Positions 26,541 through 35,842 of a stretch of DNA of 64,000 bases are shown here, one piece after another. The stretch comes from Clostridium sp. OF09-36. Lineage in GTDB: Bacteria; Bacillota; Clostridia; Lachnospirales; Lachnospiraceae. How positions within the stretch are numbered: the stretch's first letter is position 1; every line of letters begins with the position of its first letter. The stretch covers positions 45,700 through 109,699 of the forward strand of contig NZ_QUMD01000012.1 of NCBI RefSeq assembly GCF_003481985.1. Direction: 5' to 3'. Made by a program: the position numbers and the translations under genes. The notes below the pieces were generated by a model. It was not told where the DNA came from. It saw nothing but the letters and a program-made list of their open reading frames with translations, and did no database searches.

Positions 26541-27900
26541 ATGGCGTTTGAAAGCTTATCCGATAAACTGCAGAACGTGTTTAAAAACCTGCGCGGCAAA
26601 GGCCGTTTAAGCGAAGCGGATGTAAAGACTGCTCTTAAGGAAGTAAAAATGGCTCTCTTAGAGGCAGACGTAAGCTTCAAGGTTGTAAAACAGTTCATAA
26701 GCTCCGTTCAGGAACGCGCCGTTGGCGAAGAAGTGCTTGGTTCCTTACAGCCGGGCCAGATGGTGATCAAGATCGTTAACGAAGAACTGATCCGCCTCAT
26801 GGGCTCCGAGACAACGGAAATCGCATTAAAGCCTGGCAATGAGATTACCGTCATCATGATGGCAGGTCTTCAGGGTGCAGGTAAAACGACAACGACAGCG
26901 AAGATCGCAGGAAAGCTGAAGGCGAAGGGCCGCAAGCCGGTTCTGGTTGCCTGTGACGTATACCGTCCGGCAGCAATCCAGCAGCTCCAGATCAACGGAG
27001 ACAAACAGGGTGTTCCGGTCTTCTCCATGGGAGAGAATCAGAACCCGGTCAACATTGCAAAGGCCGCTATGGAGCACGCGGCAAAGAATGGCTACAATGT
27101 GGTGATCTTAGATACCGCCGGACGTCTTCACGTCGATGAAGGCATGATGGAGGAACTTCAGAACATCAAAGAGGCTGTGAACGTAGACCAGACGATTTTG
27201 GTAGTAGACGCCATGACCGGTCAGGACGCAGTCAATGTAGCATCCAATTTCCAGGATAAAGTCGGTATCGACGGAGTCATCCTCACCAAACTGGATGGCG
27301 ATACCCGAGGCGGTGCAGCCCTTTCCATCCGGGCCGTAACCGGAAAGCCGATTTTATATATAGGTATGGGCGAAAAACTTTCCGATCTGGAACAGTTTTA
27401 CCCGGACCGCATGGCATCCCGTATTCTGGGCATGGGAGATATCCTCACCCTGATCGAGAAAGCGAGATGGAGGTTGACGAGGAAAAGGCAAAGGAAATGA
27501 GCCAGAAGCTGCGCAAAGCAGAGTTTGACTACAACGATTTCCTGGACCAGATGCGTCAGATCAAAAAAATGGGCGGACTGACCAGTATCATGAGCATGAT
27601 GCCGGGCATGTCACAGATGAAAGGCGGAATCCCGGAGGTGGACGAAAAGTCCATGGACCGCGTGGAGGCCATCATCCTGTCCATGACAAAAGAAGAGCGC
27701 GCGAATCCGGGCCTCTTAAATCCTTCCCGCAAACAGCGTATCGCAAAGGGCGCAGGAGTGGATATCAGCGAGGTAAACCGCATTGCCAAGCAGTTTGATC
27801 AGATGAAAAAGATGATGAAGCAGCTCCTGGCATGATGGGCGGCAAGCGTGGACGCGGCGGACTGGGCGGTATGCTCGGAAAGCTGAAAATGCCTTTCTAA
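26541..27900 (+). CDS. ffh: Signal recognition particle protein Ffh (two frameshifts in this sequence)
   Basis: Ffh binds signal peptides and 4.5S/6S RNA for co-translational membrane targeting. Frame 1 covers the N and G domains to LTLIEKA, with GLQGAGKTTTTAKIAGKL, DTAGRLH and TKLDGDTRGG. One G is missing near 27463 (GCGAGATGG for GCGGAGATGG), after which EMEVDEEKAKEM continues into the methionine-rich M domain (MSMMPGMSQMKGG). One A is missing near 27834, after which MMGGKRGRGGLGGML runs to the stop at 27898-27900. Repaired length is 453 residues, as in the family. The gene is essential, so both breaks are almost certainly sequence errors. Confidence 0.95.
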
Positions 27901-27987
27901 TCTAAGGCAGCTTACATGGTGACAGTACAGAGCATTTCTGTATTTGTTGATAAATGAACAGTATAATTTTAAGGAGGTGAAATTGAC

Positions 27988-28230
27988 ATGGCAGTAAAGA
28001 TGAGATTAAGAAGAATGGGTGCTAAGAAGAAACCTTTCTATAGAGTCATCGTTGCAGATTCCAGATCCCCAAGAGATGGCAGATTCATCGCTGAGGTTGG
28101 TACTTACGATCCGAACCAGGAGCCGAGCGTTATCAAGTTTGACGAGGAGGCTACCAAGGAGTGGTTAGCAAACGGCGCACAGCCGACCGACCGTGTAGCA
28201 AAGCTTCTGAAGACCGCTGGTATTCAGTAA
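27988..28230 (+). CDS. rpsP: 30S ribosomal protein S16
   Basis: An 80-residue basic protein of the small subunit, starting [20 protein letters not shown] with the family pattern [25 protein letters not shown] stands upstream. It belongs to the conserved unit ffh-rpsP-khpA-rimM-trmD, which joins protein targeting, ribosome assembly and tRNA modification. Confidence 0.98.
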   Translation: MAVKMRLRRMGAKKKPFYRVIVADSRSPRDGRFIAEVGTYDPNQEPSVIKFDEEATKEWLANGAQPTDRVAKLLKTAGIQ

Positions 28231-28247
28231 TCTGAGAGGTGATCGCT

Positions 28248-28475
28248 ATGAAAGAACTGGTTGAGGTTATTGCAAAAGCATTAGTTGACAATCCGGACGA
28301 GGTGGTTGTTACCGAGACCGAAAAGGAAAGCGGCACTTTTATTGAATTAAAGGTTGCCCCATCTGATATGGGAAAGGTGATTGGCAAACAGGGACGCATC
28401 GCGAAAGCAATCCGCTCCGTTGTCAAGGCAGCCGCTTCCAAAGAAGAAAAAAAGGTTGTTGTAGATATACAGTAA
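28248..28475 (+). CDS. khpA: KH-domain RNA-binding protein KhpA
   Basis: A 75-residue single KH domain with the GxxG-type loop IGKQGR at about residues 45-50. KhpA, usually with KhpB, binds small and messenger RNAs and affects cell division and elongation in Firmicutes. Start chosen at ATG 28248, six bases after GAGAGGTG. The GTG at 28239 lies inside that ribosome site. A terminator-like hairpin directly follows, so downstream rimM may be read at a lower level. Confidence 0.92.
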   Translation: MKELVEVIAKALVDNPDEVVVTETEKESGTFIELKVAPSDMGKVIGKQGRIAKAIRSVVKAAASKEEKKVVVDIQ

Positions 28476-28482
28476 CCATTAG

Positions 28483-28520
28483 AAACTGTCGTCGGGTTTT
28501 CCTGCGGCAGTTTTTCTTTT
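28483..28520 (+). terminator. Terminator-like hairpin between khpA and rimM
   Basis: AAACTGTCGT / GCGGCAGTTT forms about 10 pairs including two G-T pairs, followed by TTTTTCTTTT. No clear promoter lies between it and rimM (18 nt away), so it probably acts as a partial terminator or attenuator inside the operon. Confidence 0.75.
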
Positions 28521-28537
28521 TGTATAGGAGGAACAAA

Positions 28538-29053
28538 ATGATGGAGGATACCTTAAGAGTTGGTGTGATCTCATCCACCCACGGTGTACGCGGTGAGGTC
28601 AAAGTGTACCCTACAACCGACGATGTGAATCGTTTTAAAAAATTGAAAACAGTCATCCTTGATACCGGAAGAGAGCAGATGACATTATCCATCGAGAGTG
28701 TAAAGTTCTTTAAAAATATGGTCATCTTAAAGTTCAAGGAGTTTCATAATATCAACGACATTGAGAAATACAAAGGCAAGGATCTGCTGATCCGCCGCGA
28801 CCAGGCAGTCAAGCTGGCTCCGAACGAGAACTTTATCACGGATCTGATCGGTCTGAAGGTCGTGACCGATGAGGGAGAGGAGTTTGGTACCTTGACCGAT
28901 GTCCTACAGACCGGTGCGAACGATGTCTACGTGATCAAGAGCCTGGAAGGCAAGGAATACCTGTTCCCGGCCATTCCGCAGTGCATTCTGGATGTCAATC
29001 TGGAGACCCAGACTGTTACCGTTCACATTTTAGATGGTCTTCTGGATCTGTAA
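28538..29053 (+). CDS. rimM: 16S rRNA processing protein RimM
   Basis: A 171-residue assembly factor for the 30S head that binds S19. The N-terminal domain starts [20 protein letters not shown], and the C-terminal PRC-barrel includes [21 protein letters not shown] and [15 protein letters not shown]. Start chosen at ATG 28538, six bases after AGGAGG (28526-28531). The TTG at 28520 is inside the terminator tract. Confidence 0.96.
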   Translation: MMEDTLRVGVISSTHGVRGEVKVYPTTDDVNRFKKLKTVILDTGREQMTLSIESVKFFKNMVILKFKEFHNINDIEKYKGKDLLIRRDQAVKLAPNENFITDLIGLKVVTDEGEEFGTLTDVLQTGANDVYVIKSLEGKEYLFPAIPQCILDVNLETQTVTVHILDGLLDL

Positions 29054-29079
29054 GGGAAAGACAGGAGGAAACCAGAACG

Positions 29080-29832
29080 ATGAATTATCATATTTTAACC
29101 CTGTTCCCGGAGATGGTGCTAAATGGTCTGAACACCAGCATCATCGGCCGGGCAGCCGGAAAAGGCCTGCTCTCCATTGAGGCGGTCAACATCCGGGATT
29201 ACACGAAAGAAAAACACGGTCATGTGGACGATACCCCATACGGCGGCGGTGCTGGCATGGTCATGCAGGCAGCACCGGTCTGCGATGCTTATGAGGCGCT
29301 GTGCGAGCGCATCGGCAAGCGCCCGCGCGTGCTTTACATGACCCCGCAGGGCCAGACCTTCAACCAGAAGATCGCGGAAGAACTGGCGCAGGAAGAAGAC
29401 CTGGTGTTCTTATGCGGCCATTATGAAGGCATTGACGAACGCGCCCTGGAGCTGATCGTAACGGATTATCTGTCCGTGGGCGATTATGTGCTGACCGGCG
29501 GTGAGCTTCCGGCCATGGTCATGATCGACTGCATCTCCCGCCTGGTGCCGGGTGTCTTAAACAACGATGTATCCGCAGAGATCGAGTCCTTCCACGACAA
29601 TCTGTTAGAGTACCCGCAGTACACCCGCCCGGAGGTTTATGAGGGCATGCGCGTGCCGGAGGTGCTTCTTTCCGGACACCACAAGAATATCGAGACCTGG
29701 AGACGGCAGCAGTCCATTAAGCGGACCTTAGAGCGCAGACCAGACCTTCTGGAAGACGCAAATCTGTCGAAGAAAGAGCGGCAGTATCTGGCGGAGCTGA
29801 TGGCGGAGAAGGAAGAAACTCCTTCCTGTTAA
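29080..29832 (+). CDS. trmD: tRNA (guanine-N1-)-methyltransferase
   Basis: TrmD methylates G37 next to the anticodon in a subset of tRNAs, preventing frameshifts. The 250-residue SPOUT enzyme starts MNYHILTLFPEMV and shows DDTPYGGGAGMVMQ, then the trefoil knot residues LCGHYEGIDERA and LSVGDYVLTGGELPA. Start set at ATG 29080 after ACAGGAGG. Only one base separates its stop from the convergent antiporter gene, so any terminator must overlap coding sequence. Confidence 0.96.
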   Translation: MNYHILTLFPEMVLNGLNTSIIGRAAGKGLLSIEAVNIRDYTKEKHGHVDDTPYGGGAGMVMQAAPVCDAYEALCERIGKRPRVLYMTPQGQTFNQKIAEELAQEEDLVFLCGHYEGIDERALELIVTDYLSVGDYVLTGGELPAMVMIDCISRLVPGVLNNDVSAEIESFHDNLLEYPQYTRPEVYEGMRVPEVLLSGHHKNIETWRRQQSIKRTLERRPDLLEDANLSKKERQYLAELMAEKEETPSC

Positions 29833-29833
29833 A

Positions 29834-31423
29834 TTAGAATTTTGCCAAAACCAGCACATCTCCCTCATACACGATGGTATTCCCTGTGGGTATCATCGTT
29901 TCTTTTTGCCGTGAAACCATGACGACCAGAGTCCCTTCCGGCATTGGAATGTGACTTAGGGATTTTCCATTCCATTTGTGATTTTTGTCTACGGTGATTT
30001 CCCGAAGTGTCATGTTTTTCCGGTCGCGGAATTCTTCTGCTGCCGCAACCATGAGGTCTCCGGCTTTTAAGCAGGTGTCTCCGTTAGGAACCAGAATTTC
30101 ATTCCCGCGGATCAGTACCACGACGAGCAGCTTAGGCGGCAGCGTGATTTCTTTTAAGCATTTCCCAACGTAGGGATGCTGGGAAAGCAGATGAAATTTC
30201 ACGAAGCTGATGTTTTCTTCTTCCTGATAATCATTGAAGGTACGGCGCACGTCGGCGTGTTCATCGATCATGCGGAGCTTTTTTGACATCCAGGGAAGAA
30301 GGGTACCCTGAATGGAAATCGATAACAGCACAATGCAAAAGACCAGGTTGAACAGGTTATAGCCGAGCGGCACCTGGCGCAAAACGACATAGATGGCAAA
30401 CACAATGGATGCGACGCCCCGCAAGCCGGCCCAGGATACCAATCCGATCTGCCCGAATGAAGATTTGAAACCAGATAAAAGTATCGCTGCAGATAACGGA
30501 CGTCCGATCAGTGTTAAGAATGCCATGATCACAAAAGAGGGCAGGATCACCTGCGGCAGCTGGCTTGGTGTGACGAGCAGTCCCAACAGGAAAAAGATCA
30601 TCATCTGCGCAACGCCGGTCAGAACATCGAAAAACCGCACCATATCCCGCTTGTGGGGAAGATAGGAATTCCCCAGAATGATCCCGCACAGGTACACGCT
30701 CAAATATCCGTTCCCGCCGATCAGATCAGGAATGGTGTAGGCGAGTATGGCTGCTGCAAAGACAAGGATCGTCTTGCCCTGGGCAATATCGAATTCTGCT
30801 TTATTTAAGAGAAGGGCAGTGAGTTTTCCAATGCACACGCCGCAGCCTATGCCGAATGCAACCTGGAAAAACAGCATGGATGGCACGTGGACCGAATGCC
30901 CGGTAAGGATGGAGGTTAAGATCACCGTCAGCATATAGGAGACAGGATCGTTGGATCCCGACTCAATTTCCAGGAGAGAAGCAGTGTTGTCTTTTAAGTT
31001 CAGGCTCTTGGAACGCAGGATATTGAATACAGAGGCAGCATCGGTAGAGCCGATGACAGAGGCCACCAGAAAGCTTTCCAGAAGCGGGCGTTTGAATGCC
31101 AGGTGGATAAACAGGCCTGTAATTCCGGCTGTGAGCAGAACTCCTATTGTGGAAAGCAGAATAGCCTGGGGAATGACCGGCTTTGCCTCTTTGATGTTGC
31201 TGCCGAAGCCGCCGTAAAACATGATGAAAATAAGGCTGACGGAACAGATCAGCTCACTGAACTGATAATCATCGAAGGATATTTTAAAGATACCGTCCAC
31301 TCCAAAGCACATGCCCAACAGGATAAACGCAAGAAGGGAAGGGACGCCCAGTTTATCGATGAGACGGCCGGATAAAATGCAGATTACGATCACAATTCCG
31401 GTGAGCAGCAGGATCTGATTCAT
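29834..31423 (-). CDS. CPA1-type K+ (Na+)/H+ antiporter with two C-terminal RCK_C domains
   Basis: A 529-residue antiporter of the NhaP2/CvrA type. About twelve membrane segments cover residues 1-390, with the ion-binding region IESGSNDPVSYML (the ND pair typical of electroneutral CPA1 exchangers) and GSTDAASVF. After a linker, two TrkA-C/RCK_C modules follow (LPPKLLVVVLIRGNEILVP and MPEGTLVVMVSRQKETMIP). In Firmicutes such modules often bind cyclic di-AMP and control potassium export; that link is inferred here. AAAGGAG precedes the ATG. It is transcribed away from rplS. Confidence 0.88.
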   Translation of the reverse strand: MNQILLLTGIVIVICILSGRLIDKLGVPSLLAFILLGMCFGVDGIFKISFDDYQFSELICSVSLIFIMFYGGFGSNIKEAKPVIPQAILLSTIGVLLTAGITGLFIHLAFKRPLLESFLVASVIGSTDAASVFNILRSKSLNLKDNTASLLEIESGSNDPVSYMLTVILTSILTGHSVHVPSMLFFQVAFGIGCGVCIGKLTALLLNKAEFDIAQGKTILVFAAAILAYTIPDLIGGNGYLSVYLCGIILGNSYLPHKRDMVRFFDVLTGVAQMMIFFLLGLLVTPSQLPQVILPSFVIMAFLTLIGRPLSAAILLSGFKSSFGQIGLVSWAGLRGVASIVFAIYVVLRQVPLGYNLFNLVFCIVLLSISIQGTLLPWMSKKLRMIDEHADVRRTFNDYQEEENISFVKFHLLSQHPYVGKCLKEITLPPKLLVVVLIRGNEILVPNGDTCLKAGDLMVAAAEEFRDRKNMTLREITVDKNHKWNGKSLSHIPMPEGTLVVMVSRQKETMIPTGNTIVYEGDVLVLAKF

Positions 31424-31596
31424 AAAGCGCTCCTTTCCAGCGGCAATGCAAAGAGTTGCATTACGTGTTGTTTATTTTTATAAGTAGAGATGTAAGGTAT
31501 TATAGCGATGAAAAAAGTAGTTCGTCAAACCATTTTCGGATGTGTGCTTGCTTTTTAACGGTATCTTTATTCACGTTAAATTCGCAAAAATAGTGC

Positions 31597-31625
31597 TTGC
31601 AATTTATCTGGCCATGTGATATCAT
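31597..31625 (+). promoter_or_regulatory. Sigma-A promoter of rplS
   Basis: TTGCAA (31597-31602), 17-bp spacer, TATCAT (31620-31625). The leader is about 80 nt. Confidence 0.65.
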
Positions 31626-31648
31626 AACACTGTTGTGACGAGAAAAGA

Positions 31649-31686
31649 GATGTTCCTCTGTTGCGGAAGAAGCATTAAAGAACATC
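31649..31686 (+). ncRNA. Leader hairpin of rplS (possible L19 autoregulatory leader)
   Basis: GATGTTC (31649-31655) and GAACATC (31680-31686) form a 7-bp stem closing a 24-nt loop inside the 5' leader. Firmicutes L19 genes can carry an autoregulatory leader RNA. I cannot confirm the family's consensus by eye. Confidence 0.4.
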
Positions 31687-31711
31687 AAACATATGAAGGA
31701 GGATCACACAA

Positions 31712-32059
31712 ATGAACGAAATTATTAAGAACATTGAAGCAGCACAGTTAAAGGCTTCCGTACCGGAGTTTTCCGTAGGCGATACCGTTAAGGTCTACAA
31801 CAAGATCAAAGAGGGTAACCGTGAGAGAATCCAGGTATTTGAGGGTACCGTAATCAAGAGACAGAACGGCGGCGCAAGAGAGACTTTCACCGTTCGTAAG
31901 AACTCCAACGGCATCGGCGTTGAGAAGACCTGGCCGGTTCATTCCCCATTCGTAGACAACATCGAGGTTGTTAGAAGAGGTAAAGTAAGACGTGCAAAAC
32001 TGAACTACTTAAGAGACAGAGTAGGTAAAGCTGCTAAGGTTAAAGAGTTAGTAAAATAA
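31712..32059 (+). CDS. rplS: 50S ribosomal protein L19
   Basis: A 115-residue large-subunit protein at the interface with the small subunit. It starts [20 protein letters not shown] and carries [19 protein letters not shown] and the signature [24 protein letters not shown] lies before the ATG. Codon use is strongly biased. It is separated from the trmD operon, with which it is linked in Bacillus, by the inverted antiporter gene. Confidence 0.98.
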   Translation: MNEIIKNIEAAQLKASVPEFSVGDTVKVYNKIKEGNRERIQVFEGTVIKRQNGGARETFTVRKNSNGIGVEKTWPVHSPFVDNIEVVRRGKVRRAKLNYLRDRVGKAAKVKELVK

Positions 32060-32075
32060 TTTTGCGTGGATGAGG

Positions 32076-32098
32076 GGGACAATGAAAATTGTCCCTTT
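32076..32098 (+). terminator. Terminator after rplS
   Basis: GGGACAAT-GAAA-ATTGTCCC, perfect 8-bp stem, followed by TTTCT. Confidence 0.75.
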
Positions 32099-32160
32099 CT
32101 GCGTAGTTACGCATGGAAAAACTAGAAAGACCCGGTTTTTCTTTGCGTAATTGGAAAAGG

Positions 32161-32189
32161 GGAGGTTGCTTGCAACTTCCTATTTTTTT
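32161..32189 (+). terminator. Second terminator/attenuator before lepB
   Basis: GGAGGTTGC / GCAACTTCC stem with a very small loop, followed by TATTTTTTT. It lies only about 30 bp upstream of lepB, so it either backs up the rplS terminator or attenuates lepB. Confidence 0.7.
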
Positions 32190-32216
32190 ACACGCATATC
32201 GTAAAGGAGCTGTTAC

Positions 32217-32762
32217 GTGGATTTTTATCAGAATGAAGAACAGAATCTGATCCGGAAAATATGTGGCTGGATCGTGGATGTGGTAGTCGTGCTGGCGTTT
32301 GCCTGGTTCTGCCTGGTATTTTTTGGAACGCAGGTTACCGTAAATGGCCAGTCCATGCATCCGCTTTTAAGCTCCGGCGACATTGTTTTGATGAACCGCC
32401 TGACCTACGAGATTGGAAAACCGGACCGTATGGATGTGGTGGTGTTTGAGCGGGAAGACCTGAAGACGAATGTAAAGCGCGTGGTCGGAATTCCGGGAGA
32501 CGAGATTCAGATCATAGATGGGGAACTCTATGTGAACCAGGAAAAGGTTGCACTCCCGGAAGACCGCAAGATTTCCCTTGCCGGACTGGCAGAAAAACCG
32601 GTTAAATTGGAAGAACAGGAATATTTTCTTCTCGGGGATAACCCGGACAGCAGTGAAGACAGCCGCTTCGCAAACATCGGCAATGTGCGGGAGGACCAGA
32701 TCATCGGAAAGGTGTGGCTGCGTTTGTTTCCGCTGATCCGGATCGGCCTGATCCGGTCCTGA
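32217..32762 (+). CDS. lepB: Signal peptidase I
   Basis: A membrane-bound serine protease that removes signal peptides outside the membrane. The 181-residue protein has one N-terminal membrane helix (residues of about 17-37), catalytic Ser46 in GQSMHP and catalytic Lys87 in NVKRVVGIPGD, plus the box LGDNPDSSEDSR. It starts with GTG, six bases after AAAGGAGC. It heads the unit lepB-ylqF-rnhB-yraN-pgeF. Confidence 0.95.
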   Translation: MDFYQNEEQNLIRKICGWIVDVVVVLAFAWFCLVFFGTQVTVNGQSMHPLLSSGDIVLMNRLTYEIGKPDRMDVVVFEREDLKTNVKRVVGIPGDEIQIIDGELYVNQEKVALPEDRKISLAGLAEKPVKLEEQEYFLLGDNPDSSEDSRFANIGNVREDQIIGKVWLRLFPLIRIGLIRS

Positions 32763-32909
32763 CGGAAAACAGAATGCCGTTTGAAAAAGTGGAAAAACGG
32801 AAATGGAAATTGTCTTTGTGCGGGAACAGGAAAGCTGCAAAAAAGAACACAGCAGAGACACACAGAATATGAAACAGAATAGAAAACAGATTATACAGGA
32901 GGAAAATCC

Positions 32910-33770
32910 GTGAATATACAGTGGTATCCAGGGCACATGACCAAAGCAAAACGTGCCATGAAAGAAGACATCAAACTCATTGACCTGATCATTGAAGTGG
33001 TGGACGCCCGTGTGCCGTTAGCCAGCCGCAATCCGGATATTGATGAACTTGGAAAGGGCAAGGCAAGACTGATCCTTTTAAATAAGTCCGATCTGGCCAG
33101 CGAGCGTTACAACGAGACCTGGACTGCATGGTTTAAGGAAAAAGGTTACTATGTGGTGAAAATCAATTCCCGCAGCGGGGCAGGATTAAAACAGATTCAT
33201 GGTGTCGTACAGGAAGCGTGCAAAGAGAAGATTGAACGCGATCGCCGCAGAGGTATCATGAACCGTCCGATCCGTGCCATGGTAGTGGGAATCCCGAATG
33301 TAGGAAAATCTACCTTTATCAATTCCTTTGCCGGAAAAGCCTGCGCGAAGACTGGAAATAAGCCTGGTGTGACCAAAGGCAACCAGTGGATCCGTTTGAA
33401 CAAGACACTGGAACTTTTAGACACTCCTGGGATTCTCTGGCCGAAGTTTGAGGATCAGAGAGTGGGACTGCTGCTGGCGTTCATCGGTTCCATCAACGAT
33501 GAAATCTTAAATAAAGATGAGCTGGCTCTGGAACTTTTAAAACTGCTTCAGAAACATTATCCGGATGTCTTAAAAGACCGTTATAAGATTGATGAATCTT
33601 CCGACGAAAACCTGCTGATCCAGGTGGCCAAGGTACGCGGATGCCTGGCCAAGGGCGGCGAGCCGGATTACAGCCGTGCGGCAGCGCTGGTAATTGACGA
33701 TTACCGCAGCGGAAAACTGGGACGCATTACCCTGGAGTTCCCGCCGGTGAAGAAGGCAGAGGAGGCGTAA
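32910..33770 (+). CDS. ylqF: Ribosome biogenesis GTPase YlqF/RbgA
   Basis: A 286-residue circularly permuted GTPase needed for late assembly of the 50S subunit. The G4 motif LNKSDLA (about residue 57) precedes the P-loop GIPNVGKSTFIN (about residue 128) and the G3 region LLDTPGILWPKF, the order that defines this family. A C-terminal helical domain follows. It starts with GTG after AGGAGG. It is followed two bases later by rnhB. Confidence 0.95.
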   Translation: MNIQWYPGHMTKAKRAMKEDIKLIDLIIEVVDARVPLASRNPDIDELGKGKARLILLNKSDLASERYNETWTAWFKEKGYYVVKINSRSGAGLKQIHGVVQEACKEKIERDRRRGIMNRPIRAMVVGIPNVGKSTFINSFAGKACAKTGNKPGVTKGNQWIRLNKTLELLDTPGILWPKFEDQRVGLLLAFIGSINDEILNKDELALELLKLLQKHYPDVLKDRYKIDESSDENLLIQVAKVRGCLAKGGEPDYSRAAALVIDDYRSGKLGRITLEFPPVKKAEEA

Positions 33771-33772
33771 CC

Positions 33773-34416
33773 ATGGCACTTCGGACATTAAAGGGAGAAA
33801 AGCTGGAGGCAGAGCGTGCCCGCCTAGCCTGATGCGGGAGTATGAGGACACTTATGCAGCCTGCAGCGCGATCTGTGGGATCGATGAGGCAGGACGTGGA
33901 CCATTGGCAGGTCCGGTGGTAGCCGGTGCGGCAATTCTGCCGGTGGATTGTGAAATCCTGTTTTTGAATGATTCCAAAAAGCTTTCTGAGAAGCGCAGGG
34001 AAGCGTTGTTTGAGGAAATCAAGGAAAAGGCCGTTGCGTGGAGTGTCGGCATTGTGGGACCGGATGTGATCGATGAGATCAACATTCTGCAGGCAACCTA
34101 CGAGGCGATGCGTCAGGCCATTGCCGCACTTCCGGTACAGCCGGATCTGCTATTGAATGATGCCGTGACGATCCCAGGCGTGGCGATCAATCAGGTGCCG
34201 ATCATCAAGGGTGACGCCAAGAGCGTTTCCATTGCGGCAGCCAGCATCCTGGCCAAAGTGACCAGGGACCATATGATGCTGGAGTACGACACCTTATTCC
34301 CGGAATATGGATTTGCCAAACATAAGGGATACGGAACTGCAGCACATATTGCGGCGCTGAAAGAATTCGGACCGACGCCGATTCACAGAAGAACCTTTAT
34401 CAAAAACTTTGTGTAG
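33773..34416 (+). CDS. rnhB: Ribonuclease HII (frameshifted in this sequence)
   Basis: RNase HII removes ribonucleotides from RNA-DNA hybrids. The N-terminal piece MALRTLKGEKLEAERARLA stops at a TGA; adding a C at the CC of GCCTGATG (about 33828) restores ALMREYEDTYAAC and leads into CGIDEAGRGPLAGPVV, the catalytic start of the family. NDSKKLSEKRREALF and KGDAKSVSIAAASILAKV follow. Repaired length is 214 residues. The sequence from 33832 also reads as an intact shorter protein (from ATG 33832), so a functional enzyme is possible even if the break is real. Confidence 0.92.
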
Positions 34417-34442
34417 TGAGGAAAAAATTCCGGGGAACTTGA

Positions 34443-34799
34443 ATGGAAAATAAAGAAAATAAACGGGAGACTGGAACCATCAAGGAGAATCTGGCGGCAC
34501 AGTATCTGACGCGTCAGGGTGTGAAGATTCTGGAACACAATTTCCGCTGCCGTCAGGGAGAGATTGATCTGATTGGGCGGGACGGGCGTTATCTGGTGTT
34601 TTTTGAGGTAAAGTACCGGAAAACAGCCCGGAATGGAATGCCTGCAGAGGCAGTTGGTTATGCCAAACAGCAGAAAATCCGCTATACAGCGCAGTTTTAT
34701 CTGTACAGTCGCCGTTACCGGGAAAACATGCCATGCCGCTTTGATGTTGTGAGTATTCTGGGAGACCAGATTAGCTGGATCCGGGATGCATTTGAATGA
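34443..34799 (+). CDS. YraN family (UPF0102) putative endonuclease
   Basis: A 118-residue protein with a restriction-endonuclease-like fold: AAQYLTRQGVKILEHNFRCRQGEIDLIGRDG then FFEVKYRK, matching the E-x-D...E-x-K core. The family follows rnhB in many bacteria and is linked to recombination or nucleic-acid processing (the plus-strand context is the same here). The function is not proven. The last codons overlap a possible ATG of pgeF. Confidence 0.9.
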   Translation: MENKENKRETGTIKENLAAQYLTRQGVKILEHNFRCRQGEIDLIGRDGRYLVFFEVKYRKTARNGMPAEAVGYAKQQKIRYTAQFYLYSRRYRENMPCRFDVVSILGDQISWIRDAFE

Positions 34800-34825
34800 A
34801 AGAATACGATATAGGAGATGAGAAG

Positions 34826-35689
34826 ATGGAACAGCAAGCGTGGATCCGTAAGCAAAACAGCAACCCTCCAGAAATCGAAATCCGTGAGAAAAACGGCGTC
34901 ACCTATCTGGCATTTCCTGCTCTGGACGAAACCGGTCTGGTGAGTCATGCTTTTTCTACCCGTCATGGCGGTGCCAGCGAGGGTGTTTTCTCCACAATGA
35001 ATTTTAGCTTCACTAGAAACGATGACCCCGCGCATGTGATGGAAAATTACCGCCGCATGGCATCAATTCTGGGTACCGATGTGGATCGTATGGTACTTTC
35101 CTATCAGACACATACGATAAACGTGCGGACCGTGACAGAAGCAGACGCAGGAAAAGGCATCGGGAAAGAGCGGGATTACCAGGATATGGACGGACTGATC
35201 ACCAACATTCCGGGTATTACGCTGGTGACGTTTTATGCGGACTGTGTCCCGCTGTACTTTGTGGACCCGGTTCATAAGGCAATCGGCCTGTCCCATTCCG
35301 GCTGGCGCGGAACCGTGCACCGCATGGGAAAAGCGACCCTGGAGGCCATGAACCGTGAGTACGGAACGGATCCTGTGGATGTGGTCGCATGCATCGGGCC
35401 AAGCATCTGCCAGGACTGCTTTGAGGTAGGACCGGAGGTGGCTGAGGAATTTGCAGGAAACTTCGCAAAGAAATATCATGCAGAATTGTTTTACCGGAAA
35501 GAAAATGGAAAATACCAGGTGGATCTGTGGCGGGCAAACCAGATCATATTAAACGAGGCAGGAATCCCAAAAGACCAGATTCACACGACGGACATTTGCA
35601 CGCGCTGCAATCCGGAACATCTCTTTTCCCACCGGATCATGGGAACGGAGCGGGGAAACCTGGCAGCTTTTCTGGTACTCAAAGAGTGA
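34826..35689 (+). CDS. pgeF: Peptidoglycan editing factor PgeF (YfiH/laccase-domain family)
   Basis: A protein of the YfiH family, once called polyphenol oxidase or laccase. In E. coli it edits misincorporated serine in the peptidoglycan stem. The core STRHGGASEGVFSTMNFSF, YQTHTINVRTV, FYADCVPLYFVDP and SHSGWRGTVHRMGK is conserved, and the His/Cys residues of the metal site (H in YQTH, C in ADC, H in SHSGW) are present. Start set at ATG 34826, nine bases after AGGAG. An in-frame ATG at 34796 overlaps the yraN stop and is a possible alternative. 287 residues. Confidence 0.85.
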   Translation: MEQQAWIRKQNSNPPEIEIREKNGVTYLAFPALDETGLVSHAFSTRHGGASEGVFSTMNFSFTRNDDPAHVMENYRRMASILGTDVDRMVLSYQTHTINVRTVTEADAGKGIGKERDYQDMDGLITNIPGITLVTFYADCVPLYFVDPVHKAIGLSHSGWRGTVHRMGKATLEAMNREYGTDPVDVVACIGPSICQDCFEVGPEVAEEFAGNFAKKYHAELFYRKENGKYQVDLWRANQIILNEAGIPKDQIHTTDICTRCNPEHLFSHRIMGTERGNLAAFLVLKE

Positions 35690-35714
35690 GCACCAGGAAC
35701 CATTACTATTTTCT

Positions 35715-35764
35715 AAAAAAAGAACTTCACACAGCAGATGGTATACTGTGTAAAGTTCTTTTTT
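35715..35764. terminator. Bidirectional terminator between pgeF and prs
   Basis: AAAAAAGAACTTCACACAG / CTGTGTAAAGTTCTTTTTT is a 19-bp stem with one mismatch and an 11-nt loop, flanked by A and T tracts, lying between two convergent genes. Confidence 0.9.
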
Positions 35765-35842
35765 CATGCTTAAAGTATTTTGGTGTCTGCCAGTCTGCTC
35801 CAGAGGAAAAACCGGACAGGGCGGATCCGATTCCACGTAAAT

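Noticed and set aside
33821..33840. UGA recoding (selenocysteine or stop-to-Trp) in rnhB and similar genes
   Set aside because: The reading after the stop codon is in another frame, so recoding cannot restore the protein. No SECIS-like element was seen.
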